Positions 33,952 through 46,663 of a DNA stretch of 64,000 nt are shown piece after piece; within the stretch, counting starts at the first letter, position 1, and each line of letters opens with the position of its first letter. The translations under genes and the position numbers were made by a program. The notes under the pieces are model-generated. The model had not been told where the DNA came from. It did not search any database and was given only the letters and a program-made list of their open reading frames with translations. Source of the stretch: Hedera helix (Eukaryota > Streptophyta > Magnoliopsida > Apiales > Araliaceae); NCBI GenBank assembly GCA_947179155.2, contig OX359278.1, positions 18,855,996 to 18,919,995 on the forward strand, read 5' to 3'.

Positions 33952-35194
33952 TATGACGACCTCAAATCCAGGTTCCATAACCTCGGGTTTGGTTCTCCAT
34001 TATACAATACTTACTATCAATTAAATACATAAATTGCACTTAAATTTTGCGGAATAATACAAAAGATTCCTTATAAAAAGGCTACACTTCCCAATGTCGA
34101 TTAACCTTAACATAGACATTATATATCTTAAGGGAATACAAAAGATTTACAAAAGAAATTACATAAAATTAATTAATCTAGCATGTATCAAGCTAATCTA
34201 AGCGATGACTTTTTCCTTGCCTTTGTCATGTTTAGAACACGCTGACTTAGCTGAAATAAGTCATGATATAGTAAGAATGAGCAACTAAATGGCTCAGCAA
34301 GTTTATAAGCAAATAGCAGGATATATCATGATGAAAGAAAAATTAATATCAGGGTTTTCGACAATAGATAACAATTGTGAAAGAAATCAAGAATCAATTT
34401 ATTAATATAAGAATGGATTGACTCTTTACTGCTGAGTGGTCTTTAAGGACCATGAACTCCTACTAAAGTATAACAGACATTTGTATATATCTGACTCCTC
34501 GAAAAACTAGTACTCGAGGGGATCAGCCTCTTGTACCATATGTATATGCATAACATTCAGACATCTTGCGCAAATTCGGTTTCCCGACAAATAAAATCCC
34601 CCTTATTTAAGGTTGTTCATTCTCAGTCTTACTATAAGAATTCGCACCAACCAATGGTTTGGATAAGCTTTTAAAAGATTCAACGTGATGAATTTAACAT
34701 GCATTGTCTAGTTGAAGCAACTAGCTTAGACTTTCTTAACAGTTCTTGAATTAATGAACTATACATTTACAAATGCACTATGTACGAATACAATAACAAT
34801 AATGATGTGGAATAATTTTAGATAATTAATCCACTTAAAGCTTTGTCAAATAACTACGAGTGTCGATACTTGCTCAATCAACAATTGAATTGCTCAATGT
34901 AAATACGTTTGAAGAACTTTTGCAACAATAAATACAAGTTAGGGTTAAGGAAAACTTGACTCGGACGTATTCTATTAGTAATCAATTCAATTTAATTCGC
35001 TTTGAACAGACCTAACAATTAATCAGTTTGATCTTAAATTAGTACCATATACACATACATATGATAACCTTTATAACTCTTTCGTAACCACATAATTATA
35101 GATTTACGGGTATATTAACACTTAGAAAATATTATTATTACTTGATAATATTTCAATCACATAAAACCTATATTACATATCTAATATAGATCAT

Positions 35195-35915
35195 ACACCT
35201 ATCTAATACTATTAACAATTTAATTAATCTTATAATATTATTAATCATTTAATAATATTTTATTAATCTTCTAATATTATTAATCATTTACTAATATTTT
35301 ATTAATTATCTAATATTATTAATCATTTAATAATATTTTATTCATTATCTAATATTATTAACTATTTAATAATATTTTATTAATTATCTAATATTATTAA
35401 TCATTTAATAATATTTTAATTATTTTCTAATATTATTAACTATTGAATAATATTTTATTAATTATCTAATATTATTAATTATTTAATAATATTTTATTCA
35501 TTATCTAATATTATTAACTATTTAATAATTTTTTATTAATTATCTAATATTATTAATTAATTAATAATATTTTAATAATTATCTAATATTATTAATTATT
35601 TAATAATATTTTATTAATTATCTAATATTATTAATCACTTAATAATATTTTATTAAATATTTAATATTATTAATCATTTAATAATATTTTATTAATTATC
35701 TAATATTATTAATCATTAAATAATATTTTATTCATATTCTAATATTATTATTCATTTAATAATATTTTATCTTTTTATTAATATTATTACTCATTTAATA
35801 TTATTTTATTGACTTTATAATATTATTATACTTTAAATAATATTTTAATATTTTTCTAATATTATTATTTATTTAATAATATTTTATTAACTTAATTATA
35901 TTATTAATCCTTTAA
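35195..35915. repeat. AT-only tandem array of ~39-bp units
   Basis: Roughly 18 units based on TAATATTATTAATCATTTAA followed by TAATATTTTATTAATTATC. Each unit is itself near-palindromic (AATATTATTA with TAATAATATT), so the array could fold into serial hairpins. It lies in solo LTR B3. Confidence 0.85.
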
Positions 35916-36133
35916 TAATATTTATGCAATTTTAATTATTAAATCAATTATCTATAATTTTAAAAATATATTTATTAAGTCCAAAAATACCAAAATAATT
36001 TTTGAAACATTTTTCATTCTCTGATTCGAAATGATCCGACCCGACCCGGCCCGACCCGACCCGACTCGGTTCATATTTATTATTTTTCCCGGAACAGTGC
36101 ACGGAGCCCCGACACAGTGATTTGTATTGCAAC

Positions 36134-36151
36134 ACAGCGCCTCGGCGCTGT
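36134..36151. repeat. GC palindrome in B3
   Basis: ACAGCGCC, two bases (TC), then GGCGCTGT: perfect 8-bp arms in otherwise AT-rich DNA, about 0.8 kb downstream of the minus-strand TATA box. Confidence 0.7.
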
Positions 36152-37667
36152 TTTGCAGAAACAAATTTCAATTTTCAGATTTTTGACAGTTTTGACACTT
36201 TAGATTCAAACCTTGATAAAATGAAATATGCACATCTAAATGACACAAAATCATGTTTATGTGTTCCTAACTTCTTGTTTTACAACATTTCATGGTTCGA
36301 TCGAATTTTTGAAAACGTTTGACACATAATTTAAGGATCGAACCACTTAGGGTTTAAAAATGACCTACTTGCGGTAATAGTCATAACTCCTTTGTTTTTC
36401 AATATTTTTGAAAGCTTCAAGTTGGGTTTTCTTTAAAACTCATATATGTAACTTTTTAGCAATTAAAATCTATTTTCTAATTTATACATTTTAAAATACA
36501 ATATTAAACATCACATGCTTAGTTAGGGCTTTACCGGTAAATTTGATATGAATATTTCTTCTACTTTTAAGCATAACACACATACCAAAACATGATTTAA
36601 ACACATCAAACCATGAATATACATATATAACATAGTTTAAGACTTCTAGACCATCAAAATAACTTTTGATCGATTAAAAATATATTTTAACCGTTTAAAA
36701 TCTATCTAAACTACAAAAATAAAATAAAGAAGGGTTGGAGCACTTTTAAACCTTGATGACTTGTGTGCTCTTCTCCTTCTCCTACCAAAGTATGAAATGA
36801 GGCTAGTGGACATTCACTAAGCTCCTCCTCTTGCTATTTCTCATAACCTATATGTGTGTTCTCTCTTTCTCTCTTGGAAATGCTCTCTCTTTTCTTTCTA
36901 GAATGCTAGAAAATGAACTAACCAACATAGCTCATGAGTGGAGCATCCTATATATAGTCAAATGTTAATCATTCATTAACTCTCCTAATTCACCAATGTT
37001 GGTGAATTTAGAACTTAATTTAGTTTACAATTGCATGGATGAACAAGTTGATAGATATGGTGAAAGACTAGGGTTGGTGAGCTACTATGACATAGTGTAT
37101 GTTAGAAGTAATGTGAGCAAACAAGCCACCCCCTTGTGGGCCCACCATGACCGGACAAATGGCCTATTTATGGCTATTTTTGCTTTATTTTTTATGCTTT
37201 AATTATACATATATACATCCATATATATATATACACTTATATATATTAATATTAACCAATTTTGACTTCCTATTGGGCTCCACATTGGACTCTAGTATTT
37301 AATATATTGGACTCATCCATTTAATTTCTTTGGGCTCAATTTAAATGTTCTATTGGGTTAACATTTAATCACCTATGTTACATTTAATTAAATCAAGTAT
37401 TGGGTTAGGGTTTAATTAATTACATGGCTAGGTAAATTTAGTTGACCTAGTTTACAACTCATTTGGATTTAAAATATAATCCAATTAGATTTATTTTAGT
37501 TAATTATAACATCTTGCTTTATTGCTTTAAATAATTATACACATACACAAATATATTCATTCAATCATCTAATGCACAATTAATTAGTACAAAAATTTTA
37601 ATTCATTGCTAATTATTTAATAATTATAATTACAATGTTTAATAGAATTCGTGGTCATTACAGTTAC

Positions 37668-38149
37668 CTCCCAAGCAACGCCTTTGTTTATTGTCATTGG
37701 CTTGACGGCATGCTTAAACATCATGTTACTCCAACTTCATAAATTTTGAGAATCTCATCCATCTTCACAACATTCATCATAGACAAGTTCAGTCTTCTTT
37801 GCGGTTGACATTAAGGTTTTACTCCCTCTTCAAGAAACATGTATTTGAGATGATCGGGGATAAATTTTAAACCTGTAATGGGATCCTGCAAAATAGAAGG
37901 TACAAACTTCTTGTTAGAAACTGGTAAGTCAATATAAGGAACATTACCGAATTTCGGAGAATTATTCAATGTTGCAACAGTTTTCTACAATTCAGTTTTC
38001 AAGGCTAATTCCTCTTTCTCTTTCTCAAGATTATGACTAAGTGCAGTTTCCAATACATCATTTCCATCGAGTTCAAAAACTTACCGTGCTAAAGAATCAA
38101 TCACATCAATAGAATAAATAGGATTATTGTCACTAGAATATTTCATGGC
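37668..38149 (-). pseudogene. Athila-3 post-protease linker and deletion joint
   Basis: On the minus strand, after protease, the sequence encodes linker (VPYIDLPVSNKKFVPSI at about 37948-37898) and a stub like the start of the Athila RT region (QRRLNLSMM near 37811-37785), then stops. The rest of pol is missing, and AT-rich 3' sequence with the CCTCCCAAGCAACGCC motif follows. This marks the internal deletion that removed RT to integrase. Confidence 0.6.
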
Positions 38150-38600
38150 ATTATAAATATTAAACTTAACAATTTTGCCATCAAATTCCATCGTAAGTGT
38201 ACCAGTATGAATATCTACCTTGGTCTCAAATGTCTTTAAAAATGGTATTCATAACACAATAGGAGCATTTTGATCACCATTCTCCATATCAAACACATAA
38301 AAATCAATAAGAAAAGTCAAATCATTAACTTGCATAAGAACATCCTCAATTACACCTCTAGGATAAGCATTAGATCTATCAGATAACTGAATCACATTAC
38401 CAGCTTTATTCAAGGGTTCAAGTTTCAACGAAGCATATATAGAATATGGCATGACATTAATAGAAGCTTCTAAGTTTAATATGGCCATTTCGAAACTAGT
38501 GTCGCCTATCTTTTAGGGGATAGAAAACATACCTGGATCTTGACACTTTGTAGGAATTTTTCTTTGAATAACTACAGAAACATTCTCCCATACTTCTACC
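38150..38600 (-). pseudogene. Athila-3 protease
   Basis: The open piece 38488-38249 (79 aa) reads NLEASINVMPYSIYASLKL where Athila-2 has DLGASINVMPLCIYASLHL. The active-site D and G are replaced by N and E, both explained by G-to-A changes. The downstream segment continues to the end of the protease fold (GIPFLKTF, then TLTMEFDGK) after a stop at 38248. Confidence 0.75.
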
Positions 38601-38699
38601 GTGTTATATCTTTTGAGTTCTTGTTTCCTCTTATGTGTACACAGTTCTTTCAGAAAGTTAGCATAATGAGGTACTTCTTTAATAGCATCTAATAATAGA

Positions 38700-40184
38700 A
38701 TATTTACCTTGTATCTACAGAAAGTTTTATATAAATTTGAATTTTTCTCATATTTTCTATTTTTTGTTAAAGCAGGAAGAAATGGGGGTACTGGTTTATA
38801 ATCAAATAGAGATGGAAATTTACGCTTAGGTGTACCATCATCACAAAGAACATTGTTGTCTTCATTGTTTATGTTGCCCTACTTTTGCGATGTTTATACT
38901 GTATTCTTCAGAATTTCGACCTTTTCACCACTTCTCAACACGATTGCGCTTGCATTCTCCTTTGTATTCACCACTATTTAAGAAGGTAATTTTTCAGAAC
39001 CTTGTGCCTCTAATCGACTGATTACAATTACTATTTATCCCATTTGTGTACTTAAATTCTAAATACTTGTTCGTGTTTCTTGTTGAAATTGCAAAGTATT
39101 AATGTCAAGTGATTTAACAATATCCTCTGAAGATATATTAGAATTAGATGATTGGCCCTGTTGTTGGTCGGAATATGGCTGACTGTATTGTTGATAGCTT
39201 GGAAAGTTTTGATTTACGGGCTAATTCGCTTATGGATTCTAATAGTTAAAATTAGGATAATCCCTCAATCTCGAGTTATATGTGTTTGAATAGGGATCAT
39301 ATTTCTTTTGCGGTTGCCCAGGAAAACCACCTGCTGCATTCACATGTTCATTGGACTCCTCTTGAAGAGTTGGGCACATATCAGTTGGATTTCCTACTAC
39401 CACACAAATTTCACAAGTTGCGCATTACCTACAGCCATTTGACGAATAAAGGAAGTTAGACTAGCAATTTGTTATTCAATTGAAGAAAATTTTTCCTTAT
39501 TGACACTTTTAGATGAAAAATCAAGCTGAGTGCCAAATTGTGGAGAATTGGCCGTCATATTTGCAATTAAGTTTCTCGCAGCTTCGAGAGTTTTATCTAC
39601 TAAAGCTCCTCCACTAACAACATCAACCATACTTCTTTCGATAAACAGAAGCCCTTCGTAGAAATATTAAATAAGAAACTGCTCACTAATTTGATGGTGG
39701 GGATAGTTCGCACATAACTTCTTGAAACGTTCCCAATACTCGTATAGAAATTGTCCATTGTTCTGCCTCACACCACAAATTTCTTTTCTAATGTTGGCTG
39801 CCTTTGAAACTGGGAAATATTTCTCCCAAAATAATTTCTTCATCTCTTCTGATGTGGTGATGCTTTTGGAGGGTAGATAGTAAAGTCAATCCTTAGCCAA
39901 ATCTTTCAAAGTAAATGAAAAAGCTCTTAATTTGATTCGGTTCATCCATAAAGTTTCATACTTGTGCACACCACATAAAATTCTTTCAAATGCTTGTGAG
40001 GATCTTCACCAGTAAGGCCATGAAAAGTGGGCAATAAATGTATCAATCCAGATTTTAACTCAAAAGGAGTATTAATATCTAAAGTAGGAAATTTTATGCA
40101 TAAGGGTTGTTGATTCAAATCAAGGGCCGCAAGCTCTTTCAAAATTTGATTTTCAACCATGATTTCCTCCTCTAACCTGCACAA
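38700..40184 (-). pseudogene. Athila-3 gag
   Basis: The first open piece 40184-39942 (80 aa) contains LNQQPLCIKFPTLD and ELKSGLIHLLPTFHGLTGED, matching the Athila capsid start. Capsid continues with stops: KYFPVSKAANIRKEI near 39810-39770, EYWERFKKLCANYPHH near 39744-39700, and ALVDKT with AARNLIANM near 39605-39565. The tail runs through a Gln-rich stretch to about 38700. It would form particles; it is too damaged to do so now. Confidence 0.8.
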
Positions 40185-40291
40185 CTCAATTAAATGATGA
40201 AAAACAAACTAGGAAAATAAAATCTAAGAAAAACTAGAAAATTTCAAAATAAAATAAGGATCACTAAAGCACAAAAATAAACTAGAATCAC

Positions 40292-40309
40292 TCTTCGACA
40301 ATGGTGCCA
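40292..40309 (-). other. Athila-3 primer binding site, decayed
   Basis: Minus strand TGGCACCATTGTCGAAGA. It differs from the Athila-2 site at five positions, every one a G-to-A or C-to-T transition. Confidence 0.75.
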
Positions 40310-40314
40310 AAATT

Positions 40315-41784
40315 TAATGTGCTGTCACAAACAACTAAAAATAAAATCTTACTGAGAAAAATAATTATGTAGACTAGCAAGCAAGAGTTGATCCCACAGA
40401 GAATGATTAATTGAATTTAATGTTATGTAAACCAAAACGGAGGTTTTTAAATTAACATAAACTATTTAAAAAATATAAACTAAAATAAAAATACGCAACT
40501 AACACAGAATAAATTAAGAAAATAAGTCAGAAGAATGAACCTAGGGTTAACATCCACCATCAGAAATTTACACTGATCATTGACGCTCAGATAAATCAAT
40601 TAATATTTTGAATATTTGTCGCTAGGATAATTTTCTTATCTCTCCTTAATTTTAGTCAATTGGAAACATGGGATCTAAATAACGATAACTACTAAATAAC
40701 TTTAGACACGCGTTAAATATTTAGTCTAGCAACATCTTTAAGAATTAAAGAGATCGATGAAGCTGAACAACACAAGCACAAGCGGTTGCATTTAATTTAG
40801 TTAAATATTCTTCCTAAGATATAATAATCTTTTGATCTGAAACCAATTATTAATCTTACTTGCTTCACAAATTAGGATGACCAAACAATTACGGATTTGA
40901 TATCTAATTTAGCAGTAGAACTCAACAAATAATAAAATAGTATTCATCTTAAGAATTAAACGAATCAATCATAAAAATTAAGTACAGAAGAATATCCAAT
41001 ACTCAAAATATAAATCAAACAATTAAAACTAATTAAATCTCACAGTGTATAAATTTTGATAACTTCTATTCACTTAAACCAAGAACAATAATTTAGCCAC
41101 ACATGATCATAAAATCACCAAAGAGAAGAAATATGTAAATAAAAGGTTCAAGAGATACTCTTAATTGTGTCTAATAATGTATATTATAGGCTACATAATT
41201 TATCTAAAACCTAATAGGATTTAAAATAAACTACTAATTAAAATTTTTATTTTTAATTCTTTTCCTAATTGTTATCTAAAACCTAATCGAGTCTTTATTT
41301 TATTTGCTTTAATTTATTCCTAATTGAGTGACTCACGCGGAATTGTAAACTAGCTTACCAAAAATCTACTTGCAAGAATGAGGGAAAGGAATAGTGGCGG
41401 GACCCACAGGTAAGCAAGAGTGAGAAGAAACGCGCCTCAATCGACCGCGTATGGCGTTGGGCATGATTTCCATGCCTTATGTAAAACGGTGTCGTTCCTA
41501 TCTAATGCAATCAGCAAATCCTTCATCGCGCATAGCGTAGGCATTCTTGCTCCACAAGTGCATATGGCACAGTTTTTACTTTAGCATGTTGTACCCATTT
41601 CGCGCCTGGCGCGCCAGCTTGCATGCCTTAATTACTATATTGCCATCGAACATTAATTTACATACAAAATAAAATAAAAATAATAATAAACACATAAAAT
41701 TAATTAAATTACCTAAAAAACTTAAAACTCACAAATAATTAAGTCTAAAAATATTTAATAAATAGATATAAAATCTACTTATCA
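40315..41784 (-). repeat. Athila-3 5' LTR
   Basis: 1470 bp. The minus strand starts TGATAAGTAG at 41784 and ends next to the PBS. It contains a perfect 12-bp palindrome CTGGCGCGCCAG near 41604-41615 and a minus-strand TATAATATAC box near 41175. Followed by GTCTC. Confidence 0.82.
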
Positions 41785-42831
41785 GTCTCCCATTCTTTAA
41801 CATGCTAAAAGGAGCCCAAAATTAAAAGATATTTCAATTGATAGACGAATGTGAGGAGGCCTTCGAACAGAGAAAGGATACATCTCTTCCCCTCCGATGT
41901 TGACTAAAGCCCTACCTAAGGAAGATCTTTACTTATATTTATTAGCAACCCCCTTTGTCGTCGGTTCAGCCTTAATAAAAGAGGATTTCGAGGAACATAA
42001 ATCAATCTACTACGTAAGCTATGCTGTTCGAGACTAGAAATAAGATACCCAAACTTAGAGAAGTTGGCTTACGTGCTGGTCATTTCTAACCAAAAAATTT
42101 GACATTACTTCTAGGGGAGGATGATTGTCATATTCACAGGCCATCCCTTAAAGAAAATTCTATATCGCCCTGATTTATTTGGTAGGTTAGCAACATAGGT
42201 AGTGAAACTGAGCTAGTTTAACTTGAAGTTCGTCCTCGGATAGCAATCAAAGCACAAGCTCTCATTGATTTCATAGTCGAGTGCTCTTTTCTCGAAGATT
42301 TGAAACACGAGCAACCAATTACTACGTATCCTACATCTGCATCTGATGAGCCTACTTGGACTTTATTTGTGGACGAGTCCTCCACGGATACGAAAAGTGG
42401 GGCTAGAGTGATTCTCACATAGTTTGAAGGTTTTAAGGTGCAGCAGGCTATATGGTTCAAGTTCATAGCCACAAACAACATAGTAGAATATGAAGCCCTT
42501 TTGGCAGGACTGAGACTAGCACGAAGCCTACATGTGCAAAATCTGATCATTTACAGAGACTCGCAACTAGTCGTCAAACAGATCTTGGGAGACTACGAAG
42601 CATAAGAGATACACTTGTAGTCTTATCTGCAGTTAGTACACAACTTACTGATTTACTTCCCAAACTACTAAATCATTGGCGCGGTCAGGGTAGATAACAC
42701 TATGGCCGATGCCCTGTCCAAATTAGCCACTACTGATCAAGGGAACTTGGAAGGTTCAATTTACTTTGAAATACTTTAGCAATTGAGCACAATGGTTCAG
42801 GAGGTAATAGACTTAGATCAAGAAGACTTAT
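41785..42831 (+). pseudogene. Tat RT end, RNase H and second RNase H-like domain
   Basis: It resumes the Tat polyprotein (LPFFNMLKGAQ) after the Athila insertion, passes through RNase H remnants (LPKEDLYLYLLATPF, GSALIKED, about 41905-42010), and reaches a second RNase H-like domain at about 42358-42730: WTLFVDESS, then NNIVEYEALLAGLRLARSL, YRDSQLVV and ADALSKLA. This archaeal-type RNase H copy is a hallmark of Tat. Stops and frameshifts occur throughout. It is cut at 42831 by solo LTR B4, with CTTAT repeated at the joint. Confidence 0.8.
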
Positions 42832-44039
42832 TGTGACGCCCCCAAATTCGGGTTCCAAATACCTGGATCCGGTCATCACGATCCAATACAAACATTCACC
42901 TCTAAATAACATACAGTAACTAAATGCGGAATAATAAACATATGTTGTTCATTCAAAAGGTATTACTAATCCCAAGATACGATAACCTTACACAAAAGTA
43001 CACAAATACCCTTAATAAAGTACTTAGGGTTTATATTACATAACAATTAATTTATTTAACTACAAGGCTGCATCTCGAAGTCTATCACTTCATCTTTCCT
43101 TTACCTTTGTTCTTTCCCGAATTCTCGGGTTGCACTGCAATAAGGTTTCATGATATAGCAAGAGTGAACAACTAGTTTGCTCAACAAGTTTAAATAACAA
43201 CAAGGAACAATATATCATGAATGAAAGGGAATAGCTGAACAATTCAATAATGTGAATAACATAAGCAGGAATAATAATTTGCTTTTAAAATTAGGATAGT
43301 CAAATAGACTATGAACTATAAATATCCACTGGAGTCAATAGCAGGTTGACCCAATGGTTACTACCAGAAATATATACCCGAGGGGATCAGCCTCAGTACA
43401 ATATGTGTATGCATAACATTTAATTTTCGTATTTTTTTTGTACCTGATATTAGATACAGGGTACTCCCCTATAATCAAGGGGTGTTCATAATAGTCTAAG
43501 AATCCGCATCTTCAATGATTTGGATAACTTTTAAAATCTTTAACATAAATGTCTAGCCGAACAATGACTTAGACCTACTTTGAACAGTTCTTTAAACAAT
43601 AGAACAATAATTAAGTACAAGTCAATGACTGTACGATATCAAGTGCAATAAGTGCGAATAACAATAATATTGATGTGGAATAATTGTAAAGTAATTAAAC
43701 CACTCAAAGCATATTTAGAAATAACAATTCAAGTTTAGATAAATAATTTGCTCAATGAAATGAGTTTAGAGATAAGGAACTTGCCTGTACGCTCAGCTAC
43801 AAATAATGTCTAGCTGTAACTAACTGGCTTTGGAAAGACCTAACATTAATAAAGTTGGTCTAATAATTAGTACGACGTATTTGCACAACTATACGCTCAC
43901 TAAGGAACTTATCTATCACATAAGTACTAACACATAAATTACATTAGTCAAAATAATATTATTAACCTTATAGACATTCAATCATATTAGGTTAATAATT
44001 TCATAAGTTAGAAATATTTTTCTTAAGTGTTAGACGCTT

Positions 44040-44660
44040 ATTAAACCCTTAAACAACTTATTACAATTGTTTAATTAAAGCATAATTAAATTTATTTTAT
44101 TTTATTAACTCGATTTCTATTTAATTACTATTTAATCTTGGTTAAATAGAAATTAATTAATTAACTCTAGTTATTATTTAAAATAAATAATAACTAATTA
44201 TACTTACTTATTATTTAATAATAATTAAATAATAAATAATTATTGATTTAATTTTAACCTTCTTTAATTTAATATTAATCAACTAATAGTTAACTAAGTA
44301 ATTAACCTTGCTTATTATTTAATTTAAGGAAATTAAATAATAGTTTACTCATTTTAATCCTCTTTAATTAATTTTAATTATTGTTTAAAATTAAATAAAA
44401 TTTAATTTATTTATCCTTATTTATTATTTAAATTAAATAACTTAATTTCCCTTAATTATTATTTAATGCTAATTAAATAATAATTAATTACTTAATTATC
44501 CTTATTTATTATTTAATAATATTTAAATAATAAATAGTTAATTTATAAAAAAAATTATCTCTCTTTAATTATTATTTAATAGGAATTAAATAATAATTGC
44601 TAATTTATCACATTTATTTATTATTAACATTTTAAAAAAATAAATAACTAATAAATTTAT
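44040..44660. repeat. AT-rich near-palindromic array in B4
   Basis: Repeated TTATTATTTAAT, then RNNAATTAAATAATAA blocks, each close to self-complementary. It sits in the same part of the LTR as the array in B3 but with a different unit. Confidence 0.65.
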
Positions 44661-44950
44661 TTAACTTAACCATGATTTAGCTAACTAGATTAATATTTAA
44701 ATATTAAACTTAATGAAAAATATCCTCCCCAATATCATTTTTGTATTATTATTATTTTTGTTATAATTTTAAATTAGTTTTTAAATATTTAAATTAATTA
44801 AATTTAACCCGAATGACATTTCTGTAAATAAGTTGAAAACTGATTCGAGGGCAGAATAGTAATTTCGCCCAGAAAAACACGGAGGGGCAGAATTGTAATT
44901 TCTGCAAAATCCGATTACCGCTCATTGTGTGTGCAGCATACAGAACGGCC

Positions 44951-45002
44951 CAAAACGGTGCCGTTTTGAGAAGCCGAAAACGGCTTCCGCGCGTACGCGC
45001 GG
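44951..45002. repeat. Cluster of three GC palindromes in B4
   Basis: CAAAACGG/CCGTTTTG (44951-44968), AGCCG-AAAA-CGGCT (44972-44985) and CCGCGCGTACGCGCGG (44987-45002), all with perfect arms within 52 bp. Confidence 0.75.
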
Positions 45003-46663
45003 AGTAATTTTCTACAGACGCCAAACCCGTCGTTTGGCTCCGCGTTTTTTTTAGCCAAAGGCTTGCTCGCATTGCGCGGACTGTTCCCCTTTTTTTTCCC
45101 TTTAGCAGAATGTGAACAGTGCTCCGGCATACACATTTTAAATAAAAATATACCATCAAGTAAGCTTGAACTCTTCAATAAAAATCCAAAAAAATTACCA
45201 ATACCTTAATATCAATTTATAACATGAAAATTTAATTTTTCATGATTTAATAGCATTCTTTTTTTATAAAAAATTTTACCTCACATAAACTACCACAAAT
45301 CATAACTTTTTGTGCATAACTCAATTTTGAGTGATTCAAACTTTGTTTTTCTCATGATTTAATGTTCTATAATATTAGAACATTAAACCTAAGGTTTATA
45401 AAAATATTTTTGGTCATAAATTCCAAGACTTGTTTATACACTTCTAAACACATATTTTAACATATAAAATATACCAAAATACAAACCAAGCATATTAAAC
45501 TCAAGCATGGCATAAATATTACTACCACGCATTATTAACTATATTAACATATTTATACACACATGTTAGTTTATTTAATTTAAAACAAAAATTAGATTTA
45601 GAATAATCATTACCTTGATTTAATGGCTATCTTCCTTTTTCTTCCAAAATAAGTGGTGAAAGAAGATGACATGAACTAGCTTAGAACTCCTTCTCCTTCT
45701 CTTGCTCTCTCTCAAAATACTTTGCTCTCAAACTCTCTCTTTTGAAACTTGGAGAAAATAATGAAGTGAAATATTTACCAATGCAAGTATACTTGTAAAA
45801 TTATTAGATATACATAATATATCTAATAAGCTAGACCATGCCCCTAGATGACAACTTACACAAGAATGGCTAAATGACACATTAGGTGAAAAAAGGGATG
45901 ATCCAAGTACTTGAAAAATCAAACAAACAATTCATTAATTAAATAAATGAAAAATAAACTAAAATAAAAACAAAAATCATTTTTTGTCTCTTCCCACCAA
46001 GCATGCTCGGCTGATGACTTATTGGTTTGTCCCAAAATCATAGTCACTTTCCACTTTTTAATTAATTAATAAGTTATATATAGTATTTTCCAAGTGGGCC
46101 AATTATTGGGTTTTATTTAAAATACCAATTGGGCTCCTATTAAATTGTTTGGGCTACTAATTTGTCAAATTTTATTATTCTCCACTTGGGCTACTAATTG
46201 ACCCATGTTGGGCTAATTTAATAATTTACATATTAATTATTCAATCTATGATTAAATAAATAATTAGATTGAATAAATAATTAAATATTCTAACCCATTA
46301 GTATTAAATTACTAAATGGACTAATAAATATTATTATTAATATTTCACATTATTTACATTAATTAATAATTATATTAATTAATTTATTATATTTAATTAA
46401 CTCATTATATTCAATTTAATTGAATATTTAATTAATAGGAAACTTATCAATTATTTTGATATTAAAACTTTAGGGTTTGTTCACTAATTTAAATAACATA
46501 TTAGTGACCCCCTTTAATTAATTCTAGTAATTAATTACATAATCATTTAATCACATAATTAATTAATCATATAAAAAGATTTAAATAATCTCGTAAAACT
46601 AACTCGTTAGAAATTAAATTATTAATTTAATTAATAATGACGTGGAAATTCTAGGACATTACA

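Larger units (their letters stand above)
33952..37662 (-). mobile_element. Solo LTR, family B (B3)
   Basis: A 3711-bp LTR with no internal part. The plus-strand left end TATGACGACCTC is TGTGACG with one change; the right end GGTCATTACA reads TGTAATGACC on the minus strand. GTTAC flanks both sides (33947-33951 and 37663-37667). Contents: an AT array (35195-35915), a GC palindrome (36134-36151), CCCGACCCGGCCCGACCC repeats (36039-36063) and a minus-strand TATATATAG box (36957-36948). It lies inside Athila-3, which lies inside the Tat element, so it is the third nesting level. The ORFs at 35944-36322 cover the GC patch and have no domain. Confidence 0.88.
31207..41784 (-). mobile_element. Small Athila element (Athila-3) with gag and protease only
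   Basis: Minus-strand element bounded by GTCTC (31202-31206 and 41785-41789), with LTRs at 31207-32695 and 40315-41784, a degraded tRNA-Asp-type PBS (40292-40309) and a purine tract next to 32696. Between the LTRs only gag, protease and a short stretch of pre-RT linker are found. RT, RNase H and integrase are absent, and the linker runs directly into the 3' part, where TTACCTCCCAAGCAACGCC (37664) resembles the Athila region downstream of pol. Solo LTR B3 (33952-37662) lies in that 3' region. Without B3 the element is about 6.9 kb. It would have depended on another element's pol. Confidence 0.82.
42832..46663 (-). mobile_element. Solo LTR, family B (B4)
   Basis: 3832 bp from TGTGACGCCCCC to GGACATTACA on the plus strand; the minus strand starts TGTAATGTCC. 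CTTAT flanks both ends (42827-42831 and 46664-46668). It holds three successive GC palindromes (44951-45002), an AT-rich near-palindromic array (about 44040-44660), GGGCTAAT-type repeats (46090-46215), and the GAGGGGATCAGCCTC stretch shared with B1 and B3. The open frames at 44794-45178 on the minus strand cover the GC patch only and have no domain. Confidence 0.9.

Noticed and set aside
35195..35915. CRISPR-like regular repeats
   Set aside because: Contiguous AT-only tandem repeats with no unique spacers, in a plant retrotransposon LTR.
42730..42912. 60-codon minus-strand ORF across the B4 left end
   Set aside because: It spans the insertion joint of Tat and B4 and cannot be an evolved gene.
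44794..45178. Overlapping minus-strand ORFs of 121 and 87 codons
   Set aside because: They exist because of the GC-rich palindrome patch in solo LTR B4; no domain.
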